From: Albimonas sp051747505
GTDB lineage: Bacteria; Pseudomonadota; Alphaproteobacteria; Rhodobacterales; Rhodobacteraceae
Assembly: GCA_051747505.1 (NCBI GenBank)
Contig: JBNJGE010000126.1
Coordinates: 1 to 10,442, forward strand
Direction: 5' to 3'
Length of the DNA stretch: 10,442 nucleotides
In this document: positions 1 through 5,727 of the stretch, in pieces
How positions within the stretch are numbered: the first letter of the stretch is position 1
How the letters are laid out: each line of letters opens with the position of its first letter
Position numbers and translations under genes: made by a program
Notes under the pieces: model-generated
Told to the model about the DNA's origin: nothing
Database searches by the model: none
What the model saw: only the letters and a program-made list of their open reading frames with translations

Positions 1-9
1 TCGTCCCAT
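1..9 (-). CDS. Start of an unidentified gene leaving the left edge (partial)
   Basis: On the minus strand an ATG at 9-7 is followed by two sense codons (Met-Gly-Arg) before the window ends. A strong Shine-Dalgarno sequence, GGGAGG, lies at 20-15, leaving 5 bases before the ATG. That pairing in otherwise non-coding DNA is the only evidence. The gene would run in the same direction as ahcY, downstream of it. In Rhodobacter capsulatus ahcY lies beside the regulatory genes regA and hvrA (established knowledge), but three codons cannot test whether something similar is here, so no product is proposed. Confidence 0.4.
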
Positions 10-180
10 GCCTGCCTCCCTGCCGTTTCCGGAATAGAGTCAGAGATCGGCGCAGATGGGAATCCCCTCCGGCGAGTCCGAAACAGCGCAAAGGAGTATT
101 ACTTTACGCGCGTGCGAACGTTCCCGCCCGGATCATGGCGCCGCCATGGCTCAAGGTCGAAGTATCCGGCCTGCGACGCA

Positions 181-208
181 GAAACGCCGCCCCCCTGAGG
201 GGACGGCG
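181..208 (-). terminator. Candidate intrinsic terminator downstream of ahcY
   Basis: Bases 185-193 pair with 199-208 (9 bp, with A203 bulged) around the 5-base loop 194-198. Read on the minus strand, the hairpin is followed directly by TTTC (184-181), a short U tract. It lies about 107 bases past the ahcY stop, so it would end ahcY transcription before the left-edge gene. The U tract is weak, so the efficiency is uncertain. Confidence 0.45.
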
Positions 209-280
209 CGGAAGCTGCGCCCCGCGGCCGCCCGCGACGGGGCGGGCGGGCTGGGTCGCGGGCGGGCCGCGAGGGCGGGT

Positions 281-297
281 CGGGGCTCGACGCCCCG
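281..297 (-). terminator. GC hairpin just past the ahcY stop
   Basis: CGGGGC (281-286) pairs perfectly with GCCCCG (292-297) around the loop TCGAC, 17 bases past the ahcY stop codon. No T run follows on the minus strand, so it may act as an RNA 3'-end stabiliser or pause hairpin rather than a classical terminator. Its 15-base core (282-296) is identical to the apex of the larger hairpin at 2545-2596. Confidence 0.4.
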
Positions 298-314
298 CCC
301 CGGCCTCCCGCCGC

Positions 315-1706
315 TCAGTAGCGGTAGTGCTCGGGCTTGTAGGGGCCCTGCGGGGTGACGCCGATGTACTCGGCCTGCTCCTCGGTCAGCTGGGTCATGT
401 TCACGCCCAGCTTCTTGAGGTGCAGCGCCGCCACCTTCTCGTCGAGGTGCTTGGGCAGCACATAGACCTCGTTCTTGTACTGGTCGCCCTTCGAGTAGAG
501 CTCGATCTGCGCCAGCACCTGGTTGGTGAAGGAGGCCGACATCACGAAGGACGGGTGCCCGGTGGCGTTGCCGAGGTTAAGCAGGCGCCCCTCAGACAGC
601 AGGATCATGCGGTTGCCCTGCGGGAACTCGATCAGGTCCACCTGCGGCTTGATGTTCGTCCACTTGAAGTTCTTCAGGCCGGCGACCTGAATCTCGTTGT
701 CGAAGTGGCCGATGTTGCCGACGATGGCCATGTCCTTCATCTCGCGCATGTGCTCGACGCGGATGACGTCCTTGTTGCCCGTCGTGGTGATGAAGATGTC
801 GCCCTTCTTCACCACGTCCTCGAGCGTGACCACCTCGAAGCCGTCCATGCTGGCCTGCAGGGCGCAGATCGGGTCGATCTCGGTCACCACGACGCGCGCG
901 CCGGCGCCGCGCAGCGAGGCCGCGGAGCCCTTGCCCACGTCGCCATAGCCGCAGACGACCGCCATCTTGCCGGCCATCATGGTGTCGGTGGCGCGCCGGA
1001 TGCCGTCGACCAGCGACTCCTTGCAGCCGTACTTGTTGTCGAACTTCGACTTGGTGACGGAGTCGTTGACGTTGATGGCGGGGAACGGCAGGTGGCCCTT
1101 CTCCATCATCTTGTAGAGGCGGTGGACGCCCGTGGTCGTCTCCTCCGACACGCCCTGGATGGCGTGGCGCTGCTTGACGAACCAGCCCGGGGTCTCGGCC
1201 ATGCGCTTCCTGATCTGCGCGAAGAGGGCCTCCTCCTCCTCGGACTCCGGCTTGGCGAGGAGGTCGGTCTCGCCCTCCTCCACGCGCGCGCCCATCAGGA
1301 TGTAGAGGGTCGCGTCGCCGCCGTCATCGAGGATCATGTTGGCCGTGCCGTCCTCGAAGCGGAAGATGCGGTCGATGTAGTCCCAGTACTCGACCAGCGT
1401 CTCGCCCTTGACGGCGAAGACGGGCACGCCGGACTTCGCGATGGCCGCGGCGGCGTGGTCCTGGGTGGAGAAGATGTTGCAGGAGGCCCAGCGGACATCG
1501 GCGCCGAGCTTGACCAGCGTCTCGATCAGGACGCCGGTCTGGATGGTCATGTGCAGGGAGCCGGCGATCCGCGCGCCCTTCAGCGGCTTCGAGTCGCCGA
1601 ACTCCTCGCGCAGCGCCATCAGGCCGGGCATCTCGGTCTCGGCGATGTCGAGCTCCATGCGGCCGTAGTCGGCCAGTTCGATGTCCTTGACGACGTAGTC
1701 GGTCAT
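315..1706 (-). CDS. ahcY: S-adenosylhomocysteine hydrolase (adenosylhomocysteinase)
   Basis: Cytosolic NAD-dependent enzyme that reversibly splits S-adenosylhomocysteine into adenosine and homocysteine, removing the product inhibitor of SAM-dependent methyltransferases. The 463-residue protein is the usual size for bacterial forms, which carry an extra acidic segment of about 40 residues absent from the human enzyme (here around 145-180). Visible landmarks, aligned from memory to the human enzyme, are substrate residues H52 and T54, D127/D128, E189 in SEETTTGVH, K219, D223 and N224 in VTKSKFDN, and C228. The NAD-binding Rossmann loop GYGDVGKG is at 253-260, followed by H334 in GHFD and the C-terminal K457/Y461 in KPEHYRY that contact NAD of the neighbouring subunit. 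The ATG at 1706 was chosen over longer in-frame starts because GGAG (1716-1713) lies 6 bases upstream and the protein then begins MTDYVVKDI, as in relatives. No known SAM/SAH riboswitch was recognised in the leader. Confidence 0.98.
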   Translation of the reverse strand: MTDYVVKDIELADYGRMELDIAETEMPGLMALREEFGDSKPLKGARIAGSLHMTIQTGVLIETLVKLGADVRWASCNIFSTQDHAAAAIAKSGVPVFAVKGETLVEYWDYIDRIFRFEDGTANMILDDGGDATLYILMGARVEEGETDLLAKPESEEEEALFAQIRKRMAETPGWFVKQRHAIQGVSEETTTGVHRLYKMMEKGHLPFPAINVNDSVTKSKFDNKYGCKESLVDGIRRATDTMMAGKMAVVCGYGDVGKGSAASLRGAGARVVVTEIDPICALQASMDGFEVVTLEDVVKKGDIFITTTGNKDVIRVEHMREMKDMAIVGNIGHFDNEIQVAGLKNFKWTNIKPQVDLIEFPQGNRMILLSEGRLLNLGNATGHPSFVMSASFTNQVLAQIELYSKGDQYKNEVYVLPKHLDEKVAALHLKKLGVNMTQLTEEQAEYIGVTPQGPYKPEHYRY

Positions 1707-1742
1707 TCGGTGCTCCGTTTCGATCTTCGCGTATGCGCGGGG

Positions 1743-1771
1743 TGCATAACAGGCGGGGGGTCGGGCTACAA
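1743..1771 (-). promoter_or_regulatory. Possible ahcY promoter
   Basis: On the minus strand TTGTAG (1771-1766) and TATGCA (1748-1743) are separated by 17 bases, a sigma70-like arrangement, and would give a leader of roughly 30 bases before the ahcY ATG. The -10 match is modest. It is proposed from spacing and sequence only. Confidence 0.3.
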
Positions 1772-1854
1772 TGCGGCGGCTGCGAAGAGATCGTGACGTT
1801 GCGGGCAAGCGCCTGAACGGCGGGCGAATTCCGCGGCGAAATCTTCGCGCCCCC

Positions 1855-1883
1855 TTGGCCGCGGGAGCCGGGCGCCCTACCCA
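1855..1883 (+). promoter_or_regulatory. Possible promoter of the HD-domain gene
   Basis: TTGGCC (1855-1860) and TACCCA (1878-1883) are 17 bases apart and lie 31 bases before the HD gene start. The -35 resembles the consensus, but the -10 is poor. Listed only because the gap is divergent, so a plus-strand promoter must lie in 1707-1913. Confidence 0.2.
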
Positions 1884-1913
1884 TTCGCGCCGACTCATGA
1901 ACGGAGAGCATGG

Positions 1914-2525
1914 ATGAGCCCGCCCCCCCGCGCCTGGCAGAGGATGCTTTCGGGCCGCAGGCTGGACCTGCTGGACCCCGCGCCGCTGGACATCGAGATC
2001 GAGGACATCGCCCACGGGCTGGCCTTCGTGGCGCGCTGGAACGGGCAGACGCGGGGCGACTGGCCCTATTCGGTGGCCGAGCATTCGCTGCTGGTCGAGG
2101 AGATCTTCGCGCGCCTCTCGCCGAAGGGCGACGCGCCGGCGCGCTGGCGGCTGGCCGCGCTGCTCCACGACGCGCCGGAATACGTGATCGGGGACATGAT
2201 CTCGCCCTTCAAGGCGGCGATCGGGCTCGACTATCACGCCTTCGAGGCGCGGCTGTCGCGCGCCGTGCATATCCGCTTCGCCCTGCCGGCGGAGCTGCCG
2301 AAGACCGTGCGGGACCGCATCAAGCGGGCCGACCGGGCCTGCGCCTGGCTGGAGGCCACGCAGCTCGCCGGCTTCTCGGAGCGGGAGGCCGGCCGCTTCT
2401 TCGGCAGGCCGCGCTTCGAGGGCTGGCAGGAGATGCGGCTGGCGCCCCTGCCCCCGGCCGAGGCGCGCCGGGCCTTCCTGGCGCGCTTCGAGGCGCTCGG
2501 CGCGGCGCGCGGGCGGGAGAGCTGA
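1914..2525 (+). CDS. HD-domain phosphohydrolase, YfbR-like (possible 5'-nucleotidase)
   Basis: A 203-residue soluble protein with a metal-dependent HD fold. The metal ligands are visible as H57 (in the EHS motif), the H85-D86 pair in LLHDAPEYVIGDM, and D140 in IKRADRACAWLEA. The spacing and the E89/GDM context resemble E. coli YfbR, which removes phosphate from deoxyribonucleoside monophosphates. Relatives in alphaproteobacteria are usually just called HD-family hydrolases, so the substrate here is inferred, not shown. The ATG at 1914 was chosen because GGAG (1903-1906) lies 7 bases upstream and the frame carries the HD motif. The ATG at 1910 opens a different, low-complexity frame. The gene is divergent from ahcY, whose product releases adenosine, and converges on the SRPBCC gene. 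Confidence 0.88.
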   Translation: MSPPPRAWQRMLSGRRLDLLDPAPLDIEIEDIAHGLAFVARWNGQTRGDWPYSVAEHSLLVEEIFARLSPKGDAPARWRLAALLHDAPEYVIGDMISPFKAAIGLDYHAFEARLSRAVHIRFALPAELPKTVRDRIKRADRACAWLEATQLAGFSEREAGRFFGRPRFEGWQEMRLAPLPPAEARRAFLARFEALGAARGRES

Positions 2526-2544
2526 GCGCCCGCCGGACCCCGCA

Positions 2545-2596
2545 GGGGGCCGGCCGCGGCGCGGGGGGCTCGACGCCCCCTGCGCCGCGGGCCCCC
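2545..2596. terminator. Long hairpin between convergent genes, probable bidirectional terminator
   Basis: The 73-base gap between two convergent stop codons (2525 and 2599) is almost filled by one stem-loop. Bases 2554-2569 pair with 2575-2590 (16 bp, with one G-T wobble at 2563/2581) around the loop TCGAC (2570-2574). After a 3-base bulge (2551-2553), another 6 bp form between 2545-2550 and 2591-2596. The near-perfect symmetry would act on transcripts from both sides. There is no T run on either side, so a role in RNA 3'-end protection or in blocking readthrough is equally possible. The apex is shared with 282-296. Confidence 0.65.
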
Positions 2597-2598
2597 GG

Positions 2599-3027
2599 TC
2601 AGGAAAAGCGGTCGCGCAGGGCCTCCAGCCCGGACTCGAAAATGCTGGCGACGATCTCGTCGGCCTTGCGGCTGTCGGAGTCGAAGCTGGCGGACCAGTA
2701 GACGCGGCAGCCGCCCTCCTCCAGCGGGAAGCAGGTGAGGGTGGCAAGGTAGTTCTCCACCGGCAGCGGGCCCTCCGAGATGGAGTAGCGGTAATAGTCG
2801 TCGCCCTGCTCCTCCAGCTTCTCCAGGAAGAGGGCGCCGTTGGGCAGGGTGATGTGGCGGTGGATCTCGCCCTCGAGCTCGAGCTTCTCGACCCTGTCGA
2901 CGCCGGGATACCAGCGGTCGAAGCCGGCGAAGTCGCCGATCAGGCCCCAGACCTCCCCGGCGGGGGCGGAAAGATCCACCCAGCGTTCGACGCGGTCGGT
3001 CTTGCGGTGGTGCTCGTGCTCGGTCAT
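2599..3027 (-). CDS. SRPBCC-fold (polyketide cyclase/dehydrase-like) protein
   Basis: A 142-residue protein with the START/Bet v 1-like SRPBCC pattern: an opening beta strand (RVERWVDLSAPAGEVWGLIGDF, residues 12-33), the FDRWYPGV segment typical of this superfamily at about 36-43, a run of beta strands, and a long C-terminal helix (about 120-140). Such proteins bind hydrophobic ligands in a helix-grip cavity. No catalytic residue can be named and the ligand is unknown. There is no signal peptide or membrane segment, so it is probably cytosolic. The ATG at 3027 has a purine-rich GGAGAGG stretch about 7-10 bases upstream; upstream in-frame extensions are low complexity. It is divergent from the NTF2-like gene and convergent with the HD gene, so it is probably transcribed alone. 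Confidence 0.82.
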   Translation of the reverse strand: MTEHEHHRKTDRVERWVDLSAPAGEVWGLIGDFAGFDRWYPGVDRVEKLELEGEIHRHITLPNGALFLEKLEEQGDDYYRYSISEGPLPVENYLATLTCFPLEEGGCRVYWSASFDSDSRKADEIVASIFESGLEALRDRFS

Positions 3028-3115
3028 GGCGCGGCCTCTCCTTCCCCTGGGGCGCGGACGGGCGGCCAGAATAGGGGCGCGCGGCGGCGGCGCAACCGGG
3101 CGCGGCGTTCATCCG

Positions 3116-3144
3116 CGCGAGGCTGCCGCTGCGTTAGCCTCGCG
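3116..3144. promoter_or_regulatory. 9-bp dyad upstream of the NTF2-like gene
   Basis: CGCGAGGCT (3116-3124) and AGCCTCGCG (3136-3144) form a perfect inverted repeat around 11 bases, 40 bases before the NTF2-like ATG and inside the 157-bp divergent gap. The spacing (about two helical turns between half-site centres) suits a dimeric regulator, which could act on both genes. It could also be a leader hairpin. Chance pairing is a concern in such GC-rich DNA. Confidence 0.3.
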
Positions 3145-3184
3145 GACCGCGCGCGGGGAAGCGCGACGACAAGGGAGGGAGATC

Positions 3185-3616
3185 ATGACCGTCACGGAAG
3201 CGCCGGCGATCACCGGAACCGCCTGGAAATTCTTCGACGCCTGCGAGACCGGGAAGGGCTGGGCGGGCTGCCGGGAGTTCTGCCACGAGGGGGCGACCTT
3301 CTCCTCGCAGGCCGAGCCGCTGGAGGGGATCGACACCGTCGAGGGCTATGCGGAGTGGATGAAGGGGTTGCTTGGCCCCATGCCCGACGGGCGCTACGAG
3401 CTGAAGGCCTTCGCCCATGACCCGGAGCGCAACAGCGTCAGCGCCTTCGCGGTCTTTCACGGCACGCATACCGGCGAGGGCGGGCCGGTGCCGCCCACGG
3501 GGCGCAAGGTGGCCGCGGACTACGTCTATGTCATGGAGTTCGACGGCGACCGCATCCGCCACATGACCAAGATCTGGAACGCGCCCTGGTCGCTGCGGGA
3601 GCTGGGCTGGGCCTGA
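3185..3616 (+). CDS. NTF2/SnoaL-like small alpha+beta barrel protein
   Basis: A 143-residue protein with the cone-shaped NTF2-like fold pattern: an N-terminal helix (TAWKFFDACETG, 11-22), the CHEGATFSSQ strand after the second helix, EGIDTVEGYAEWMKGLL (47-63), then long beta strands ending with YVYVMEFDGDRIRHMTKIWN (113-132). This matches SnoaL/nuclear transport factor 2 family members used as small-molecule isomerases, hydrolases or ligand binders. H133-like catalytic positions cannot be assigned with confidence and no substrate is proposed. The ATG at 3185 is preceded by AGGGAGG with 6 bases of spacing, a very good ribosome binding site; longer in-frame starts run into the divergent SRPBCC gene. 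It converges on ftsH. The pairing with another small ligand-cavity protein next door is suggestive but unproven. Confidence 0.82.
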   Translation: MTVTEAPAITGTAWKFFDACETGKGWAGCREFCHEGATFSSQAEPLEGIDTVEGYAEWMKGLLGPMPDGRYELKAFAHDPERNSVSAFAVFHGTHTGEGGPVPPTGRKVAADYVYVMEFDGDRIRHMTKIWNAPWSLRELGWA

Positions 3617-3630
3617 GGCCGGAAAGCGAA

Positions 3631-3658
3631 ACGCCGCCGCGCGTAGGCGCGGCGGCGT
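3631..3658. terminator. Bidirectional intrinsic terminator between the NTF2-like gene and ftsH
   Basis: A perfect 12-bp GC-rich stem (3631-3642 with 3647-3658) closes a 4-base GTAG loop. It sits midway between the convergent stop codons (3616 and 3683). On the minus strand it is followed by TTCGCTTTCC, and on the plus strand by CGGGGTTTCTC, both with short T-rich stretches. It should end the tol-pal-tilS-ftsH transcript and the NTF2-like transcript. Confidence 0.75.
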
Positions 3659-3682
3659 CGGGGTTTCTCGGCGCGGCGGAGT

Positions 3683-5617
3683 TCAGCCCTGGGGCTGGGG
3701 CTCCAGCCCGCCGCCGCTCTCGCCCCCGCGGGGGCGCTTGCCGGTCTTGGGGATGGCGGCGATGCCCGTCTTGGGGGCCTCGCCCTCCACGCCCGGGGCG
3801 CCGCCCTGGTCGTCGGAGCGGTCCAGCGGCTCGCCGCGCACGACCTTGAAGATCTCCTCGCCGGTCAGCGTCTCGTATTCCAGCAGGCCCTGGGCGAGGC
3901 GCTCATGCTCGTCGCGATGCTCGGTGAGGATGCGCTTGGCGGTCTCGTAGCCCTCGTCCACCAGGCGGCGGACCTCGGCGTCGATCACCTGCTGCGTGTC
4001 GGGCGAGACGTGGGCGGAGCCGGGAACCGGGCCCAGGAAGCTCTCCTGCTCGGAGCCGTAGTCGATGTTGCCGAGCTTCTCGGACATGCCGAACTGGGTG
4101 ACCATCGCGCGGGCGATCTTGGTCACCTGCTGGATATCGGAGGCCGCGCCCGACGTCACCTTGTCCGGTCCGAAGACCAGCTCCTCGGCCACCTTTCCGC
4201 CCATCGCCATGGCGATCTTCGAGCGGTACTTGGTGAAGCTCACCGACAGGTGGTCGCGCTCCGGCAGCGAGAGCACCAGCCCCAGCGCACGGCCGCGCGG
4301 GATGATGGTCGCCTTGTGGATCGGGTCGTGCTCGGGCACGTGGAGGCCGACGATGGCGTGGCCGGCCTCGTGATAGGCCGTCAGCTTCTTCTCGTCCTCC
4401 GTCATGACCATGGAGCGGCGCTCCGCCCCCATCATGACGCGGTCCTTGGCGACCTCGAAATCGTCCATGGTCACGAGGCGCTTGCCCATGCGGGCGGCGG
4501 TCAGCGCGGCCTCGTTGACCAGGTTGGCCAGATCGGCGCCCGAGAAGCCGGGCGTGCCGCGGGCGATCACGCGCAGGTCCACGTTCGGGGCCAGCGGCAC
4601 CTTGCGGGCGTGGACGTGCAGGATCTTCTCGCGCCCCGCCACGTCGGGGTTGGGGACCGTGATCTGGCGGTCGAAGCGGCCCGGGCGCAGCAGCGCGGGG
4701 TCGAGCACGTCGGGGCGGTTCGTGGCCGCGATGAGGATGACGCCCTCGTTCGACTCGAAGCCGTCCATCTCCACCAGCAGCTGGTTGAGGGTCTGCTCGC
4801 GCTCGTCGTTGCCGCCGCCGTAGCCGGCCCCGCGGGAGCGGCCGACGGCGTCGATCTCGTCGATGAAGACGATGCAGGGGGCGTTCTTCTTCGCCTGCTC
4901 GAACATGTCGCGCACGCGGGACGCGCCCACGCCCACGAACATCTCCACGAAGTCGGAGCCGGAGATGGTGAAGAAGGGCACGCCGGCCTCGCCCGCGATG
5001 GCGCGCGCGAGCAGCGTTTTACCCGTGCCCGGAGGGCCGACCAGCAGGGCGCCCTTGGGGATCTTGCCGCCGAGGCGCGAGTATTTCTGCGGGTCCTTGA
5101 GGAACTCGACGATCTCCTCTAGCTCGTCCTTGGCCTCGTCGATGCCGGCGACGTCGTCGAAGGTGACCTTGCCGGTGCGCTCGGTCAGCATCTTGGCCTT
5201 GGACTTGCCGAAGCCCATGGCGCCGCCGCGGCCGCCGCCCTGCATGCGGTTGAGGAAGAAGATCCAGATGCCGATCAGGATCAGCATGGGCAGCCAGAAG
5301 CCCAGCGTCGACAGCAGGCCGGAGGACTGCTGGGGCTCCACCTGGATCTCCACCCCCTGCGCGCGCAGGTCGGGAAGGATGTCGGCGTTGCCGGGCTGGA
5401 TGGTCTGGAATTCGGCGCCGGAGGCGAGGCGTCCCGTGATCCGCTCCCCGTCGATGACGACGGAGGTGACCTGGTCGTTCTCGACGCGCTCGAGGAAGTC
5501 CGAGAAGGTGATGCGCGCGCCCGCGCCGGACCCGTCGCCTTCCTGGAACACGCTGAACAGCGCGACGAGCAGGAGAATGACGACGGCCCAGAAGGCAAGG
5601 TTCTTGGCGTTGCCCAA
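3683..5617 (-). CDS. ftsH: ATP-dependent zinc metalloprotease FtsH
   Basis: Inner-membrane AAA+ protease (hexamer) that extracts and degrades misassembled membrane proteins and short-lived cytosolic regulators; in E. coli these include sigma32 and LpxC. Order in the 644 residues: first membrane helix (about 7-24), periplasmic domain (25-100), second membrane helix (about 105-123), then the AAA module. The AAA module has Walker A GPPGTGKT (194-201), pore loop FVG (227-229), Walker B IVFIDE (249-254), and the second region of homology at 299-317 with R311 and R314. The protease domain has the zinc motif HEAGH (416-420) and D494 as third zinc ligand. The last 50 residues are Gly/Pro-rich and look disordered. 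The start is a TTG: GGAGAG (5628-5623) lies 5 bases upstream, and the resulting MGNAKNLAFW start matches Rhodobacterales FtsH proteins. It follows tilS after 110 bp and has its own promoter candidate. Confidence 0.98.
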   Translation of the reverse strand: MGNAKNLAFWAVVILLLVALFSVFQEGDGSGAGARITFSDFLERVENDQVTSVVIDGERITGRLASGAEFQTIQPGNADILPDLRAQGVEIQVEPQQSSGLLSTLGFWLPMLILIGIWIFFLNRMQGGGRGGAMGFGKSKAKMLTERTGKVTFDDVAGIDEAKDELEEIVEFLKDPQKYSRLGGKIPKGALLVGPPGTGKTLLARAIAGEAGVPFFTISGSDFVEMFVGVGASRVRDMFEQAKKNAPCIVFIDEIDAVGRSRGAGYGGGNDEREQTLNQLLVEMDGFESNEGVILIAATNRPDVLDPALLRPGRFDRQITVPNPDVAGREKILHVHARKVPLAPNVDLRVIARGTPGFSGADLANLVNEAALTAARMGKRLVTMDDFEVAKDRVMMGAERRSMVMTEDEKKLTAYHEAGHAIVGLHVPEHDPIHKATIIPRGRALGLVLSLPERDHLSVSFTKYRSKIAMAMGGKVAEELVFGPDKVTSGAASDIQQVTKIARAMVTQFGMSEKLGNIDYGSEQESFLGPVPGSAHVSPDTQQVIDAEVRRLVDEGYETAKRILTEHRDEHERLAQGLLEYETLTGEEIFKVVRGEPLDRSDDQGGAPGVEGEAPKTGIAAIPKTGKRPRGGESGGGLEPQPQG

Positions 5618-5622
5618 GGATT

Positions 5623-5628
5623 CTCTCC
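5623..5628 (-). promoter_or_regulatory. Ribosome binding site supporting the TTG start of ftsH
   Basis: GGAGAG on the minus strand ends 5 bases before the TTG at 5617. No ATG or GTG in the same frame nearby fits the conserved N-terminus, so this site decides the start. Confidence 0.65.
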
Positions 5629-5657
5629 GATTCGGGTCTCTTGGAGGCCTGGATACC

Positions 5658-5685
5658 AGATAAGTAGCACAGGCCGGCTTTCAAC
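5658..5685 (-). promoter_or_regulatory. Candidate RpoH (sigma32) heat-shock promoter of ftsH
   Basis: On the minus strand GTTGAAA (5685-5679) and CTTATCT (5664-5658) are 14 bases apart. This resembles the alphaproteobacterial RpoH pattern, roughly CTTGAA, a 13-15 base spacer, then CYTATNT (recalled from the literature, not computed). Transcription would begin near 5650, giving a leader of about 34 bases. Reading the same bases as a sigma70 site (TTGAAA, 16 bases, TATCTG) is also possible, and the two may overlap. Confidence 0.5.
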
Positions 5686-5704
5686 GCGCCCCGGGCGGGG
5701 CGCG
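5685..5704 (-). terminator. Hairpin between tilS and ftsH
   Basis: CGCGCCCC and GGGGCGCG (8 bp, perfect) close a 4-base loop and run straight into the -35 of the ftsH promoter candidate; on the minus strand TTGAAA follows. It may attenuate readthrough from tilS into ftsH, separating ordinary from stress-controlled expression. The T tract is only two bases, so the terminator call is weak. Confidence 0.3.
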
Positions 5705-5727
5705 GCGCGGCGGGGAGCCGCGGGGGA

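Larger units (their letters stand above)
10..314. other. Non-coding stretch downstream of ahcY
   Basis: About 305 bases without a believable gene. Open frames crossing it are short or are extensions of frames antisense to ahcY. It holds two hairpins listed separately (181-208 and 281-297), an 8-bp palindrome TTCCGGAA at 27-34, and a small dyad CATGGC-GCC-GCCATG at 134-148. The part nearest position 9 should contain the promoter of the left-edge gene. A TAATAC hexamer on the minus strand at 101-96 is a possible -10 element, but I see no matching -35. Base composition changes from mixed (1-130) to extremely G+C rich (175-314). Confidence 0.6.

Noticed and set aside
1707..1790. SAM or SAH riboswitch in front of ahcY
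   Set aside because: I looked for the conserved elements of SAM-II, SAH and SAM/SAH riboswitches in the leader and found no convincing match; the leader from the proposed promoter would also be too short.
135..1796. 553-residue plus-strand open frame opposite ahcY
   Set aside because: It is a shadow of ahcY: high-GC genes leave the antisense frame open. The translation is His/Leu/Val/Asp-rich with no domain, and ahcY on the other strand is unmistakable.
1707..2747. N-terminal extension of ahcY upstream to 2747
   Set aside because: The in-frame extension overlaps the HD gene antisense and lacks any conserved sequence; the start at 1706 has a ribosome binding site and the family N-terminus.
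3905..5122. 405-residue plus-strand open frame opposite ftsH
   Set aside because: Antisense shadow of ftsH with low-complexity Leu/His/Val/Ala content and no recognisable motif.
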